A program made the translations under genes and the position numbers. This document shows, piece after piece, positions 36,199-48,540 of a stretch of 64,000 nt of DNA. Position 1 is the stretch's first letter. Every line of letters starts with the position of its first letter. The notes below the pieces were generated by a model that was not told the origin of the DNA, searched no databases, and saw only the letters and a list, made by a program, of their open reading frames with translations. Origin of the DNA: Manduca sexta (taxonomy: Eukaryota > Arthropoda > Insecta > Lepidoptera > Sphingidae); the NCBI RefSeq assembly GCF_014839805.1, contig NC_051119.1, forward strand, positions 733,526 through 797,525, given 5' to 3'.

Positions 36199-37303
36199 AT
36201 GACCTATAAATGCAGCGCTTGTTGTTCAATAATATTAGGTGCTTCTTACATGGAATGCTCGAAGAACAAATGCAAAAAAAGGTATCACTTAAAATGTCTT
36301 AACATTACACCAGATGCTTTTAAAGCATTTACCCTAGCGTATATGAAGAAATGGGCATGTCCGGAGTGTATTTGCTCAAATCCCAAACACGGCAACGCAG
36401 AAACGCCTGTGACAGTCAATACGGAGGAATTGAACATAACACCTGTACCCTACAACATTGTGAACACCCAGCGCGGGAGTCAGGCTCAATTTTCACCAAC
36501 TATGATAAATGAAGATGAGGATTCCGCAATGCTGAATGAACTACGAAAATTTCGTTCTGATATTGTTGTCCGATTGGATTATCAGGCAAATGCCATAGCA
36601 AACTTACAGTATCAATTGTCACAAACGAAAAACAACCTTGACAATCTGGTTAAAATAATGGTGGTGATAGAAAAAAAAGTCAATTCTAAATTGACTCCGA
36701 ATAACCAACTACAAGACTTGGTCAGAAAATTCTAACTGTATATTCACTAAAGCCGTTAGCCAAAATACTAAGACCAATAAATCTATAAAGAACGTGAGTA
36801 TCCAGCAAACTGACGATATACAAAATGTAAAAATATGTGGGGCCACGAAAACTGATTTATCCCAGGAGAAGGTGAGTGCTATGAACCAACAGCAGACTGG
36901 GGAACAATCCAAACAAAAGGACGAAATGAACCAACCAGACTGGAAGTTAGTGCGAAATAAGAGAAATAAACGTTTATCTAAGGATGTGATAATTGGAAAA
37001 AATACAGAATTAAAGGCAATAGTAGCAACAGAACGAAAGAGATACCTACACGTATGGTGCTTACATCTGGAAACTACTGTAGAGGCTATAACCGATCACG
37101 TCAAAGGTATATGTGGCCTCTACGTGATCATAAAAATTGATAAAATTAAGCATAAAACGGAACGGGATTATTCTTTTTTTATAATAGTAGTACCGGAACA
37201 ATTGTATAATAAGTTAAATAATGCAGAAATATGGCCTTTCAACGCGGAGTTTAATGAGTGGATTTGGTTTCGTCGATCACCCAAGAATACCTTCAATAAA
37301 TAA
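36199..37303 (+). pseudogene. CR1-like LINE ORF1 (PHD finger protein), frameshifted
   Basis: The first part (36199-36735, 178 aa) has a C4HC3 PHD-like finger: CSAC, ECSKNKC, YHLKC and WACPEC, followed by a coiled-coil-like stretch near residues 110-165. After a stop at 36733-36735 the match continues in another frame (36794-37303) with WKLVRNKR and RKRYLHVWCLHLETT, a conserved ORF1 block of insect CR1-like elements. ORF1 proteins bind the element RNA. Confidence 0.8.
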
Positions 37304-37307
37304 TAAC

Positions 37308-39823
37308 AAGGTTAAAATCTACAACCAAAATGTGAGGGGACTACGAACCAAATTGGACAATTTTAGAAACAACATAGTATCATCTAATTCGGACTTATAT
37401 GCAGTCACAGAATCGGGATGCAACGAATCCATACTAGATGTTGAAATTGTACCACAGGGTATGGAATACTACGTTGTGACCGAGCGGATGGTAGACACAC
37501 ATCAGTTCGAGCTTCGACAAATACTTATCCCGGACGTTTTGATAGACGAATGCGTTTTTGAAATGGTTTGTGCAACTGTACGTGTACATTTAAATAATAG
37601 ATTTTTATTTTTTTGCTGTGTAGTTTGCCCGCAGGAAGTTCTGAGAATGACTATATGTTGTTATTTAGTTTAATAGAAACATTATGTTATAGATTTATAT
37701 CTAAGGAAGTAATTGTTATTGGAGAATTTAATTTATATTCGTGTCCGGTAAATATCAGTAATTATTATGAAAAATGACGTTTTACAAATAGACGCGTCAT
37801 ACACTAACAAAAATGCACATAAAAACGGCGCACTGTTTACTATAGCCACAGCCCTAGCGGCTCGCATTGATACGGCCCGAGTGTACCCGAGTATACCCGA
37901 ATGAGCACGAACGTCGATCGCCCCGTCGCCATGACAGTCGAATAAAATGCATTTAATAATAATATAATAATAATTATATATTTATTAAATGCATTTTAAA
38001 AAAACAAAGCTTAATAGATATTATTTAGAATTTTCACAGTGCCGAGCGCGTATTAAAAAATCAATAGAAATTGCACACAATAAACACAAAAGTAAAATTC
38101 AATATCAGTTCTTAAAGGATCCAAAATCATTCTGGCAATATATTAGGTCAAAGAGGAGTAGATTAAATAGGCAGAGTATCATGAAAGAAGGTCAACATCT
38201 CACTAATCAGGAGTGTGCTAAGCAGTTCGCTGAATTTTTTTAATCGGTGTATAGTAAAGAACCACCACTATGAGACGCACAAGCGGCAGCGGTAGAAGGG
38301 AATAGGGCTCGTGTTCATTTACAAAATTTGAGTCTTCAAGATGTTAAGAAAGCACTTGTAAGTCTTAAACCTAAGCATTCATCTGGTCCTGACGGTATAC
38401 CAGCGTTTCCGGGAAAATATGCGACGTTTCCGGGAAGGTGGAAAATAACACGAGTTATTCCGGTGCCTAAGGGAAAGTCTGGTCCGGATGTCAATGGGTA
38501 TAGACCAGTGGCTGTGCTATCCACGCCGGCTAAAGTCTCTGAGTCTGCGATCCAGCAATACGTGGAAAGTCAGGTGCGCGCGCAGCTGTCGGACGAGCAG
38601 CATGGATTCCGAGCGGGGCGTAGCACAACGACTAATCTGCTTAACTTTATGGTGAAGATCATGCCGGCAGTCGACGATGGGTTACAGGTAGACGTGGCAT
38701 ACTTTGATATTAAAAAAGCGTTCGACGCAGTTGATAACGATGTGTTATTAAGGAAACTAGCGGCTATTGGCTGTACGCCACTCCTGTTACAATTCTTTGC
38801 CAGTTACATGAAAGATCGTCGACAGTATGTACATTATAATGGGTACGAATCTCAACCTTATTACACCAGGTCCGCGGTAAGTCAGGCCAGTAACTTGGGG
38901 CCTCTCGAATTTATTATAATGACAAATGACTTGCCGGAGGTTGTCAGACATGCATCATGATTATTATTTACAAATGACCTCAAGTTGTTGCACGAGGTTA
39001 AAAATGACTTTGACTGTAAGTGCCTACAAGAGGACATAAGCAGGGTGATGGAGTGGAGTCATAAAAATAAACTCTACTTTAACGTTGCTAAATGCTCGGT
39101 GATTACTTTTACGCGCGCGCGGACTACTATGCACTATGAGTATTAAGTACAAGGTGGGAGAGGAGCCGATGCAACGAGTATCGCAAGTGCGTGACCTAGG
39201 GGTACTTGTTAGTACCGAGTTAAGCTTCCGAGAACATATCCGTAACATATGCAAGAAAACATACAGGAATCTAGGGTTGGTATTGAGGCAATCTCAAGGA
39301 TTCACAAACATTACAACAATCAAGGTGTTGTACGACGCGCTAGTGAAGAGTCATCTTGAACATAGCAGTTATTTGGGCTCCACATGAAGCAAAATATAGT
39401 GTCATGTCAGAGCAGGTCCAAAATTAATTTACAAGACACTTGTATTCTAAATAATACGGAATATACCCGTTTTATCCTTTAATGTACCCTACATGATTTG
39501 TATTGGATATGGTGGGGTACAATGAGCTTAGGGTGCGCCGGGACTTTACACTCGCGGTGTATATAATAAAATTACTGCGAGGTGTAGCACATAACCCGGG
39601 AGTGCTGCGGCATCTGAACCTATGTGTACCAGACCGATACGTACGGAAGCGACGGCTCCCACAACTACTCGCGGCACCAGCCAGAACCAATCTACTGGAA
39701 AAAACAGCTGTGACGCGGATAATTAAAATAATGAACGTAACTCATGACAGGGTAGACATATTCTCAGCTACATTGAGTGAAATCGAGAGAGTTTTTTTAA
39801 GTCTGATTTGTTATGCAGGATAA
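37308..39823 (+). pseudogene. CR1-like LINE ORF2 (endonuclease / reverse transcriptase), degenerate
   Basis: Endonuclease start: IYNQNVRGLRTK near 37316, broken by about 37670. Linker at 37989-38243, the R8 insertion between. RT boxes in 38328-38960: SSGPDGIP, NGYRPVAVLS, HGFRAGRSTT, YFDIKKAFDAVD and SNLGPLEF. The catalytic FADD box has become FTND near 38960-38975, and about 30 residues are missing after SSGPDGIP. Thumb blocks continue at 39136-39387 and 39503-39823. It cannot encode an active polymerase. Confidence 0.85.
37775..37960 (-). repeat. Repeat R8 inserted in the CR1-like LINE
   Basis: Matches the first ~170 bp of 8263-8695 in the same direction, including the block with GACAGTCGAATAAAATGCAT. 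It is followed by TAATAATAATT simple sequence. It dates later than the LINE insertion. Confidence 0.65.
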
Positions 39824-40126
39824 ATATATAAGATTGTTACATATTTCACAGTATAAAAATGTTGAGCATATACAAAAAAATATATATTTGATATTATATG
39901 TTTAAATATTGTAGTTTTAAGCAGTGTATTAGTTAATAGTTAGTATATTTATACAATATTGTATTAGGTTTAAGGTACCTGTAAGAATATTGTCAAAATG
40001 ATGATAAATAAATAAATAAAGTTATTAACCGATTTCAAAGTCCAAGGTTAAATATTCGTCGTTTATTTTAATATTTCCTCGGAAATAATTTTTTACCCCA
40101 TTTTCCGATTTAGAATTTTTTGTAGA

Positions 40127-40285
40127 GTGCGTTCGGCTAATTTCGGATGGTTTTTCGGTGTGTTGCGAGGAGTCTCGAAAATATTTTTTTTCTCATAAAA
40201 TATTTAAGCGATACCAAAAATTTATATATGAAACTGGTTATTATTAATGCTACTTTATGTCATAATTTAATCATCTTCTCATTTT
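40127..40285 (+). repeat. Second copy of the left end of the 35295 TIR element
   Basis: About 155 bp closely matching 35289-35450, in direct orientation, then divergent. The right end is not found. No gene is visible from 40290 to 42380 except the small frame listed at 41298. Confidence 0.7.
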
Positions 40286-41297
40286 AATCAATCTTTTTCT
40301 AATTTCATTAATTACATAGAGCTTCAGAATAGTCCCATTTCCATTTGATAGGTATGGAACCTTGGACTTCGAAAATACAGGGACGAACTCCTCAAAATCC
40401 GATTTGATTTGATTTTTCTTTTGTTTTCGATGTAGTTTAAATGTATTGTAATAAGAATTCTATTATTAAGGCCTGGAACTTAAATATGCAGCCGAAAACT
40501 CCTCAAATTAAAATAAGATGTCAATATTTTTTCCAGTTCATCTTTTTTAGTTTATAAGTACGTTCACGCACGTTCAAACGATTAAATATGTAAAGAGCGA
40601 ACATTAGAAAAATTGTCATTCAAAAATTATGCGCTCATTCAATAGTTACTCAATATACTTTTAAATAGCAAAATACCAGTAAAAAAATTAAAATTCTTTC
40701 CATATCGTGATTTGCACATTTTTAACTCGCATAACAGCATTATTTCTGTAAATATGCTATTGTTAGACATATAACAAATAATTGCACAAAAACAATGTTC
40801 AATTAAAATTTTATTTAAATGGTATATTAAAATAATACTTGGTCGCGCGGTCTCACAGGCCGCTCGCAGTTTGAAAATTTCGTGTTTACACTTTTCCACT
40901 TGATCCCCGTAAATATACCTATCCCCATATATGAGCTCACAAATATTATTATTATAATTTATAATATTATTATAATTTGTTATGCTTAGGTTTATTTTTA
41001 TTTTTTGTTAGATAAGTAATTTATTCTTATAAATATTTATAGAATATAGTTATAAGTTATTATTATATTTCCGCCAGTCGAATTGGGTGTAACCTGTAAT
41101 GGCTGTGGGTTGATAATATGTAAATAAATAAAAATGAGGCGCTCAGTAGCTTTAGTTTTAGACTGTATCGGCGGCTGCAAATAAGACCAGTTATTTTTCA
41201 TTAAATTTTAGCCGCGGTCTGTGAGACCGCACGTCCATGTTTCCTATATAAATTATTACGCCGATTTTGTTTTTTTATTAAGTTATTTTCATTCAAA

Positions 41298-41567
41298 ATG
41301 TTAATAAATATAATTGAAAGTGCATTTACGTCAATACAAACGCCAAGGTCACAGCTGCAACCTATTTATAATCTACTTTTACAGTCGGACCATTCTGATA
41401 AAGAGGAAGTTGTCGAGGATTGCTTTTATCGGAAGCTTATTTTATCCGAAATCATGACTATGAATGTGTCTAGCATAGACGATAACATTATAAGGAGTAT
41501 CAGCCCCAAGCGAAGGTTCGCGAAAATTTATCAGGTTTGCCAGTACAGTGCTAAAATATTGACTTGA
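41298..41567 (+). CDS. Unrecognised 89-aa open reading frame
   Basis: ATG-to-stop frame with ordinary, non-repetitive composition (acidic SDHSDKEEVVEDC, then ISPKRRFAKIYQV). It has no recognised domain. It lies 1.1 kb upstream of PHYH copy 2 and is not in phase with it. It may be a transposon scrap or chance; I would not call it a gene without transcript or protein support. Confidence 0.2.
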   Translation: MLINIIESAFTSIQTPRSQLQPIYNLLLQSDHSDKEEVVEDCFYRKLILSEIMTMNVSSIDDNIIRSISPKRRFAKIYQVCQYSAKILT

Positions 41568-42379
41568 CGTCACCTATCAATATAGGCAGATAATATTGAT
41601 GGGGATCGTAAGAGGCACGTTGACTCCAACATAGCCTCCCGCGATGTATGGGCGATAGTTGTAATGAACTTTCTCTGCGTAGCCTAAAATAATAAAAAGG
41701 TTTATTGGAACCATCAAAATTTTGAAAGGGGTCTACGAGAAATATAATTTTGGGAACCTCTGTTCTAGACGAACCCCCTAGTCAGGATACTGACTCGTCA
41801 AAGCGCAAAACATGTCTTTGTCCCCCAAAACTAAAGAGAAAGTCCAACTTTAATTACATAAGTTGTAAACAGATCATACAGTTACTGTGTTCCAAACACT
41901 TGTGTAAAAACTGCCAATAATTTGATACATATTGGACCATTGTAAAAATTTTTATATTCGAATTTGAAAACACGTTTATTTGATTTTGATTTTATATAAG
42001 ACATCAATTCATAGATAAGAATGTTAGTTTTTAAAAAAAAATAATTCATTTAAGTTTTCAGCCCTAAAACTGATCTCAAGTAAATTTATGCCAAATAGTG
42101 CCTTTAACTGTTAATATGGTTTAATTAGGTGAGAAATAAGTAAAGAATGATTAAAAACTCTTAAATTATTTCATTTTAATATGCTTAGAAAATAATAAAT
42201 ATAATAGCGTAAAAATAAAATTAATATTTACGTTGTATTTTAACTCAGAACATAGTGGTCAGAGGTAGTGTGACAAAAAAATACGTCCATAGTTAAAGGT
42301 TAATATAATCTGTAAAATCGCCCCAATTGAAGAATAATGTTTTATTGAAAAGTTGACATTTTGCATATGTAACTTTATT

Positions 42380-42560
42380 CTTGTAAGTAGCTTTTTCTCG
42401 CGTAAAAATGTTTTTCGGAATAAGTCCCGCTGTATATCTTCCCTTGATAAAATGGGGCCTATATTTTAAGTTAAAGTCCAAGTAATACATCGGTGCAAAT
42501 TGTATACCATTCCATGCAGCAGTTTTTGCGATAAAAAAAAATGTAATACTGTTGTTTTAA
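42380..42560 (-). repeat. Helitron-like fragment just upstream of PHYH copy 2
   Basis: Reverse R5-type end (AGTAGCTTTTTCTCGCG) and a body resembling 25550-25760. It ends about 160 bp before the start codon, so it may overlap the promoter or 5' UTR. Confidence 0.45.
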
Positions 42561-42718
42561 TTTGTGTTACTCTAAACAAGACCCCACAAATTAGTTTTTC
42601 CTTAATATCTATAATGTACAGACATCGGCCTACTACAAATTTATTATATGGGAAGATGGGTTATAATTATTGTCATGTGAATTATAATTACTTCCAGCCC
42701 ATCAATAAATAACTTAAC

Positions 42719-45700
42719 ATGCCGCACAGCCTTACTTTAAGTGAAGAACAAAAAACATTTTATGATCGCAACGGGTACATCGTTATAAGGGGATTGATCG
42801 AGTTACCTTTACTAGAGGCCTACAAGTAAGTTACCTTTTGTTTGATACTATTTCTTCTGAAGTTAGTAATAAGGTTTTATTTTATACACCTAACGCAACG
42901 GGTATATGATAAGCGCCTACTCAAAAATAATAGCAACGCTACTCAAATCTTTGAATTACACATTTCTAGTAGGCGCTAAGTTATTTGTGCGATTAAATGT
43001 TCTGCATCAAAATGACCAATTACATTGGCTACCATATCCTTTCAATTTAAATAAAACTGCTCCTTTAACAGCTAAGTGACATTACACCACACTATTCGAC
43101 CTTTTTCCAGTTGATGCAATACATTCATTGAAATCAAAATTCTCTCATCTCCATGGGCTTATTGCCTTGATATTAATTCATGGTAAACTTATTCTAAATT
43201 TAATACAAATGCTAATCACTAACAATACCCCCATTTATTCCAATAAATATAAAACAATTATTTCCAGGAAAAGGTTTTCGGAATTGTGTCACAAAAGCCA
43301 GTTGAGTGCTACAATAATAAAGGAATACTCTCTGGTCGGAAAAAAGCAAAACCCTGAAGACTATATTTATAAGGTGAATTGTGTTTCCATTAAGTGCGTA
43401 TAGGTACTAGTCTGCAGTAACGTACATTATGGTTGAATTTGTCGGCGGCAGGATATTTGTATCCGCCCGGGTAACAACTACCGTACAAAAGTCATAAACC
43501 TGCCGCAGTGGCCCAAGTGTGTTGCTTTCCAGAACCTGCCTAAATCCAGTTTCGAACTCTTGTGAATCGATACTCTATCCGGACCCCACTCTACTTACTA
43601 TCAAGTGCCGTAAAACCACCTTCCTGTGCCCGTATAATGCATAGTATTCCTGCAGATCCAGGACATCCTGTTCGACCCAGTGTACATGACATACAGCGAA
43701 CACCCAGACGTCCTGAACGTGGTGTCGCAGCTTATCGGAGACCAGCTCACCGCTGTCAACCTGATGCTCATCAACAAGCCACCGGAGACCACGAGACATC
43801 CTACTCATCAAGTAAGTGCAGCGTTACGGAAAATCCCTGCCAATGTAAATAAAATAAAAATAAAAAAGCCTTTTATTTCACTGATAAACAATTATACAAT
43901 TAGTTCATGAGATCGTTAGAATAAAATTTATTACATTATTTATAAAAAAAAATAACAAATTAAAACAAATCAGACAAAATAATTAAATATTTTGCCAATA
44001 TAATAACTACTAAAGGAAAGGAAAAGATGAGGATCGAAGTAGGAGAAAAAGGGGGAAGTGTTAAGGCTTCAATTCCTAATGTTCGGTTAACAAGAGATGT
44101 AAATTGTACACACTTTACCGTGAGCCTTGATTTACAGCACAAGTGTCCACAATAAGTTTATTAATTGCCTTCACTATGCCTTCTTCATTCCAGGATCTGT
44201 TCTACTTCCCGTTCCGTCCTGCGGAGAAGATTATAGGCGTGTGGACAGCGGTGGACGCGGCCACCGTGCAAAACGGATGCCTGTTCGTGGTACCAGGCTC
44301 TCATAAATGCAACCAGCTGCTTAAACATGGAACATTTAAAGTACGCGTGATTGTTACACCAATAGCGAAGTACTGTGTCTTCTTATACTACTGGCGAATT
44401 AAGTGACTGGGTAACTTGGTGACTAAGGGACCAAGTGACTAACTAAATGGGTAACGGTCATACTGGGAAACTATGAAACCGACCGACACTACATATTCAC
44501 GAGATTAGAGCTGAAGCAAAATAAATATCAACAATACTTCAATTTAATTTTAATTTTAATTTATTCGGAAAACAAACAGTATCTTAACTAATAATACTGA
44601 CAATATACAATAGTTGTCTAAATACAAAGGATACATTATAGGATTCAAAGAAGTTCTTCCATTGCCTTGAAGACGAGGACAACTTGGCCCCGGCGCAGAA
44701 GCGAATGAATCTCGAGATGCAGCCCGGGGATACCGTGTTCTTCCACCCTTACTTGTTCCATGGGTCAGGTCCTAATTTGTCTGAAGTAAGTTATATCCAC
44801 AATAATAAACGCTCGAAACGTATTGTTAATGACTATAGATGCTATAAGCGGCGATAGCCTAGTTGGTTGTAGAACGGACTGCCGAGACGAGAGACGTAGG
44901 CTCAAATCCCACACCTCTGATTGTTCCAAATATTTATGTGGGTATTTTTTGTGGATTATCGCTTGCTTTAACGGTGAATGAAAACATCATGAGGAAACCT
45001 TCACACCTGAGAAATTCTCTATAGGATTTTTCGAGGGTGTGTGAAGTCTACCAATCCGCACTAGGCCAGCGTGCTGGACTAAGGTCTAATCCCTCTCAGT
45101 AGTAGAGGAGGCCTGTTTAGCAATGGGACAATATATAATACAGAGCTGATATTACTAGTGGTAGGTCTCTCATATGTGAGAGTCCGCCTGGGTAGATATC
45201 ATCGCAATGTCTATTTCTGCCGCCAAGCAGCAGTGTGTAGTCACTGTCGTGTTCCGGTTTAAAGAACATTGTGGCCAGTGTAATTACTGGACATCATGAG
45301 ACTTAACATCTCATGTCTCAGGATGGCGAGCGCAGTAGAATACCAAACAATACTTTCAAGGTGTTGGATGGTGTTTCTACTGTGTATGGGCGGTCATATC
45401 GTTTACCATCAGGCGAACGGCAAGCTCGTCTCGTCATTAACAGCAAGAAAAAAAAAACAAAAATTTAGATACTAATATGCAACTCTACGTTAACTATAGC
45501 ACTCGGCTTCACGTTAAATAAATAGGTACCTTTTGTGATTTTTTATAACCTGTGTCTTATATTGAATTGAAAGTAACTACGTACAAAATTTTAGTTTAAT
45601 AACTTTAATTGCAATACGCATATTTTAAATAATAAAGTCTGTGTCCGCTGATTCGGAACCCAACGCACCTGCTGTGACTTTAAACTTAAATCTGTATTGT

Positions 45701-47305
45701 TTATCAATTATCGTTCGTTTCAACGGTAAATAAAAGCGTTGTGAGAAACTCGTCTCACGTGTGAACTTTACATTAGAATTTGTAAGGTATTTGAAGTCTG
45801 CCCGCACCAGGCACACGTGGATAAGGCCTAATCCCTCACAATAGTAGAAAACGCCCGTGCTTAGCAGCGGGCTGTGTAGTGTGTATAAACACAGGCCTGG
45901 CATAATTATAATAATTATTATTAATTGTTCAGAGTTACCGCAAGGCGTTGACGATCCATTACGCGCACAACGCCTGCTACTACATAGACCTGCGCGGCAC
46001 CGTGCAGGAACAGCTGGCGGCCGACTTCGACGAGGAGATGAGAAGACGAGGACACGAGAGCGTGACATTTGTGGTACGCATTAGTTAGGATGCTTTTTTT
46101 TTAATTCTGTGAATGACGAGACGTGCTTACCGAACAGTAGAAACACCATCCAACACCTTGAATTACAAAGTATTGTTTGGTATTCCACTGCGCTCGCCAT
46201 CATGAGATATGAGATGTTAATTATTATACCCAGTAGCTACACTGGCTACAATGTCCGTCAAACTGGAACACAACAGTGACTACACACTGCTGCTTGGCGA
46301 CAGAAATTTGTGGCGCGACTGCAACGCTCTACTCGCGGTGCACTTAGCAGCTAATTTGAAGACTTACATCTGTCGTATATTCGAACTAGCCAAGTCAGGC
46401 GTTAGGCTTCAATATATTATCCTAAATATATGAAAAAAAAACATATGTTTAGTTATAAAATATTTTATGCTTTTATAAATAAATTCCAGGACTGACCATT
46501 GAACTTGGTACCCACATATACAAGGTCATTTTGACATCGCGTTACTTAAAGAAACCACATTCTTATCTACTTGTAAATAACACTTTACAATAAGTTACTT
46601 GATCCGTAGATGTAAAATAAAAATGTGTAAGTTTCGAACAAAATGAATATTAATAAAAAATAATTTTAATTTTACGCTAATTTCACTACTACTACTCTAA
46701 GAGAATTCGTCGCAGCGGCAACATCATACTTTCAGTCAGAAATATACTCACGCACACGCCATTTTACTGACAAAAAACTAAAACCAGGTTTTGTGGTGAA
46801 AATATTCATTATTAATGGATGATTTTTGGCACAATGTCAGCAAAAATAAAGACGAGTGTGTAGTTTCTTTTAGTAACGCAATGTCAAAATGACCGCGTAT
46901 ATCACTTCTTTTGTCGTTGAAGTCAACAATCAAGCCATGTATTTGTATAATATTTGAACTTGGCTCTCATTTCACATTTATTTTTTTGATGGGATATATC
47001 TTCCCACAGCAACACACACCAGTATTCAGGCTTCTGTCACCATGCCACCCCGTCCACAGTTTGAACAAAGCTTTACACTTTGACTTAGTTTCGCCTCCCA
47101 CTTATGATTACTGAGAACATGTAGCTGCTCTATTAAACCTGTGCAATGACGAAGAAGTTATCGTCTACGTAGTCTCTTGTAGATACCCAGTACTTTAGTA
47201 TATGTGTTAGGACTATATCTATTCGGTTTCTTATTATGTTTTTTGTTGCAGGATCTCTGGAAGTTAAAAAGCAAAGATCTCGGGAAAATAAAAAGCCATT
47301 TATAA
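42719..47305 (+). CDS. PHYH: Phytanoyl-CoA dioxygenase-like, paralogue 2 (7 exons, 284 aa)
   Basis: Exons: 42719-42825, 43268-43373, 43656-43811, 44194-44340, 44642-44785, 45933-46073, 47252-47305. It has the same family, exon order and phases as its neighbours, but lacks the short first coding exon: translation begins in what is exon 2 elsewhere. The ATG at 42719 is chosen because an in-frame TAA lies 7-9 nt upstream (42710-42712) and the frame then gives LSEEQ and NGYIVI at the expected place. Iron ligands are H122, D124 and H212, with R223 for 2-oxoglutarate; HPYLFHGSG replaces HPYLVHGSG. The C-terminus is KSHL, a canonical PTS1 form. The gene is compact (4.6 kb) and only 1.8 kb upstream of copy 3. 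Likely a peroxisomal acyl-CoA 2-hydroxylase; the substrate is unknown. Confidence 0.92.
44845..45155 (+). mobile_element. SINE R1 in intron 5 of PHYH copy 2
   Basis: A box TAGCCTAGTTGG is intact; the B-box region has lost about 10 bp, leaving GGCTCAAATCC. The 3' end GAGCTGATATTACT runs directly into an R2 copy. Confidence 0.8.
45155..45455 (+). repeat. Repeat R2, reference copy, intron 5 of PHYH copy 2
   Basis: Most complete R2: head GGTAGGTCTCTCATATGTGA, middle GCAATGTCTATTTCTGCCGC, ACATCTCATGTCTCAGGATG, tail ending in a run of nine A. In sense orientation to the gene. Confidence 0.75.
45630..45925 (+). mobile_element. Degenerate SINE R1 ending at exon 6 of PHYH copy 2
   Basis: The head is unrecognisable, but the body keeps ATTATCGTTCGTTTCAACGG, GATAAGGCCTAATCCCTC and the ATAATTATTATTA tail. 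The tail stops 7 nt before the splice acceptor at 45931-45932. Confidence 0.65.
46105..46320 (-). repeat. Repeat R2 (reversed) in intron 6 of PHYH copy 2
   Basis: Reverse R2 from tail to head with internal gaps. The remainder of this intron has an R10 copy at 46575-46790. Confidence 0.65.
46575..46790 (+). repeat. Repeat R10 in intron 6 of PHYH copy 2
   Basis: Aligned with 17968-18195; see that entry. Shared core: AGAGAATTCGTCGCAGCGGC. Confidence 0.6.
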
Positions 47306-47403
47306 GGATAAAGTTGTAAAAGATTATTGCGCGCATAAAGAAATGTATTGAACAAAATTAAAACGTTTCATGTAATATTCTTTGAATTAAATATATATTT
47401 TTT

Positions 47404-47409
47404 AATAAA
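47404..47409 (+). terminator. Poly(A) signal of PHYH copy 2
   Basis: This is an AATAAA hexamer about 100 nt after the stop codon of copy 2, the first canonical one in that interval. Confidence 0.55.
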
Positions 47410-48437
47410 TACATTTTTAAAATTCACACATATTTGATCTTTGAGAGTATTATTTTCTTCTTATTATTTATAATTCTTTTAAAACCTCTGATTTTCAGAC
47501 TGCCACACAGACGCGCCGGAAGACTTTATTTATAATAAGTTATGATGTACTTAATAGGGTGATTTGAATGATTTCTTTTTCAATAAAGCAATGTCCCACT
47601 GTGGTCCTACAGATTTTTTTTTATTTTGAGATCAGCTCTACTTATATTTAATACTTAATAACTAATATATATAATAGGATTCATAAATATGTTTTTGCAC
47701 TTAACTTGAAATGCGAAAAAAAAACAATGAGATTTTAGATTACATTCATTGCAAATAGACAATTACTTCTATATTCACAGTATAATGCATAATTATTATA
47801 ATAATGATAAAATTTATATTTGGCATATTTTATCGCGGTTTTTTATAATATTCTGACATTTCGAAGACTTTGCAGCCTTTATGATCACGGGGCGGACTGA
47901 GGTGTTGGTCATCCGCAAGGTCAAAGTTACAATATCTACAATATGTACCTATGTTAGGGTGTATACTCTAACATAGTTACATATTGTATAATATATAAAA
48001 GATATAATAGATATATAACTGGTGCTATAGTGATGTCTAATGCCTAATGTTAATGAAACATTATATCACTGGCTATGTTTATTGATGTATATCAATATAA
48101 TATATGTGATAAATATATTGTATAACAAATATAGTGGTCCTTGTTTTCTTGAAAACGCATCCGCCCTTCCTTACTTGATTACTGACATAACGTATTTATC
48201 ACTGATGTCCTGATGGTATAAAATGATTGATACATATGTTCGTTTGCTTACATAAGTGATCTGTGTATGGAAATACAAAATTATTTTAAAATGTCTCTAC
48301 TTATAATCTTACACGTGCTATAGGCTACTTTTTATTCCGAAAAAACTTATTCACGCGAGCGAAGTCGCAAGCAAAAGCTAGTTGCATATATTTCTAAAGT
48401 TTTTAGCTTATTTCTTTCACCTCATAATACTTTGCAT
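47410..48437. other. Spacer between PHYH copies 2 and 3, first part
   Basis: AT-rich with many TATA-type runs. An R5-like 3' end (GCAAGCAAAAGCTAGT) lies at 48310-48385. No gene is seen. Confidence 0.6.
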
Positions 48438-48540
48438 GTCATATGGCTGATCCCGGAACGCGACTTACATGGGCCACTACTATGGGATTTTACACTATGT
48501 GTGATTTGGTCACTATCCAGCCAGGTGCGAATATACTACC
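48438..48540 (+). repeat. Repeat R3 fragment in the copy 2 / copy 3 spacer
   Basis: The 3' half of R3: GCTGATCCCGGAACGCGAC through GTCACTATCCAGCCAGG. The next 580 bp up to the start of copy 3 must hold its promoter; I see no clear TATA box at a usable spacing. Confidence 0.55.

Larger units (their letters stand above)
35860..40017 (+). mobile_element. CR1-like non-LTR retrotransposon, nearly full length but dead
   Basis: Order: GC-richer 5' UTR (about 35860-36198), ORF1 with a PHD-type zinc finger, ORF2 with endonuclease and reverse transcriptase, then a 3' UTR ending in (AATA)n near 40000-40017. It is interrupted by an R8 copy at 37775-37960 and carries several frameshifts. The 5' boundary is approximate. 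Confidence 0.82.

Noticed and set aside
35289..40285. Direct repeats read as LTRs of a retrovirus-like element
   Set aside because: The sequence between is a non-LTR LINE. There is no gag/protease/integrase, primer-binding site or TG...CA end, and the first copy is explained as one end of a TIR element.
45625..46068. 147-residue minus-strand ORF
   Set aside because: It is the antisense shadow of PHYH copy 2 exon 6 plus SINE sequence; the plus strand has the conserved SYRKA and ALTIHYAHNAC coding sequence and correct splice sites.
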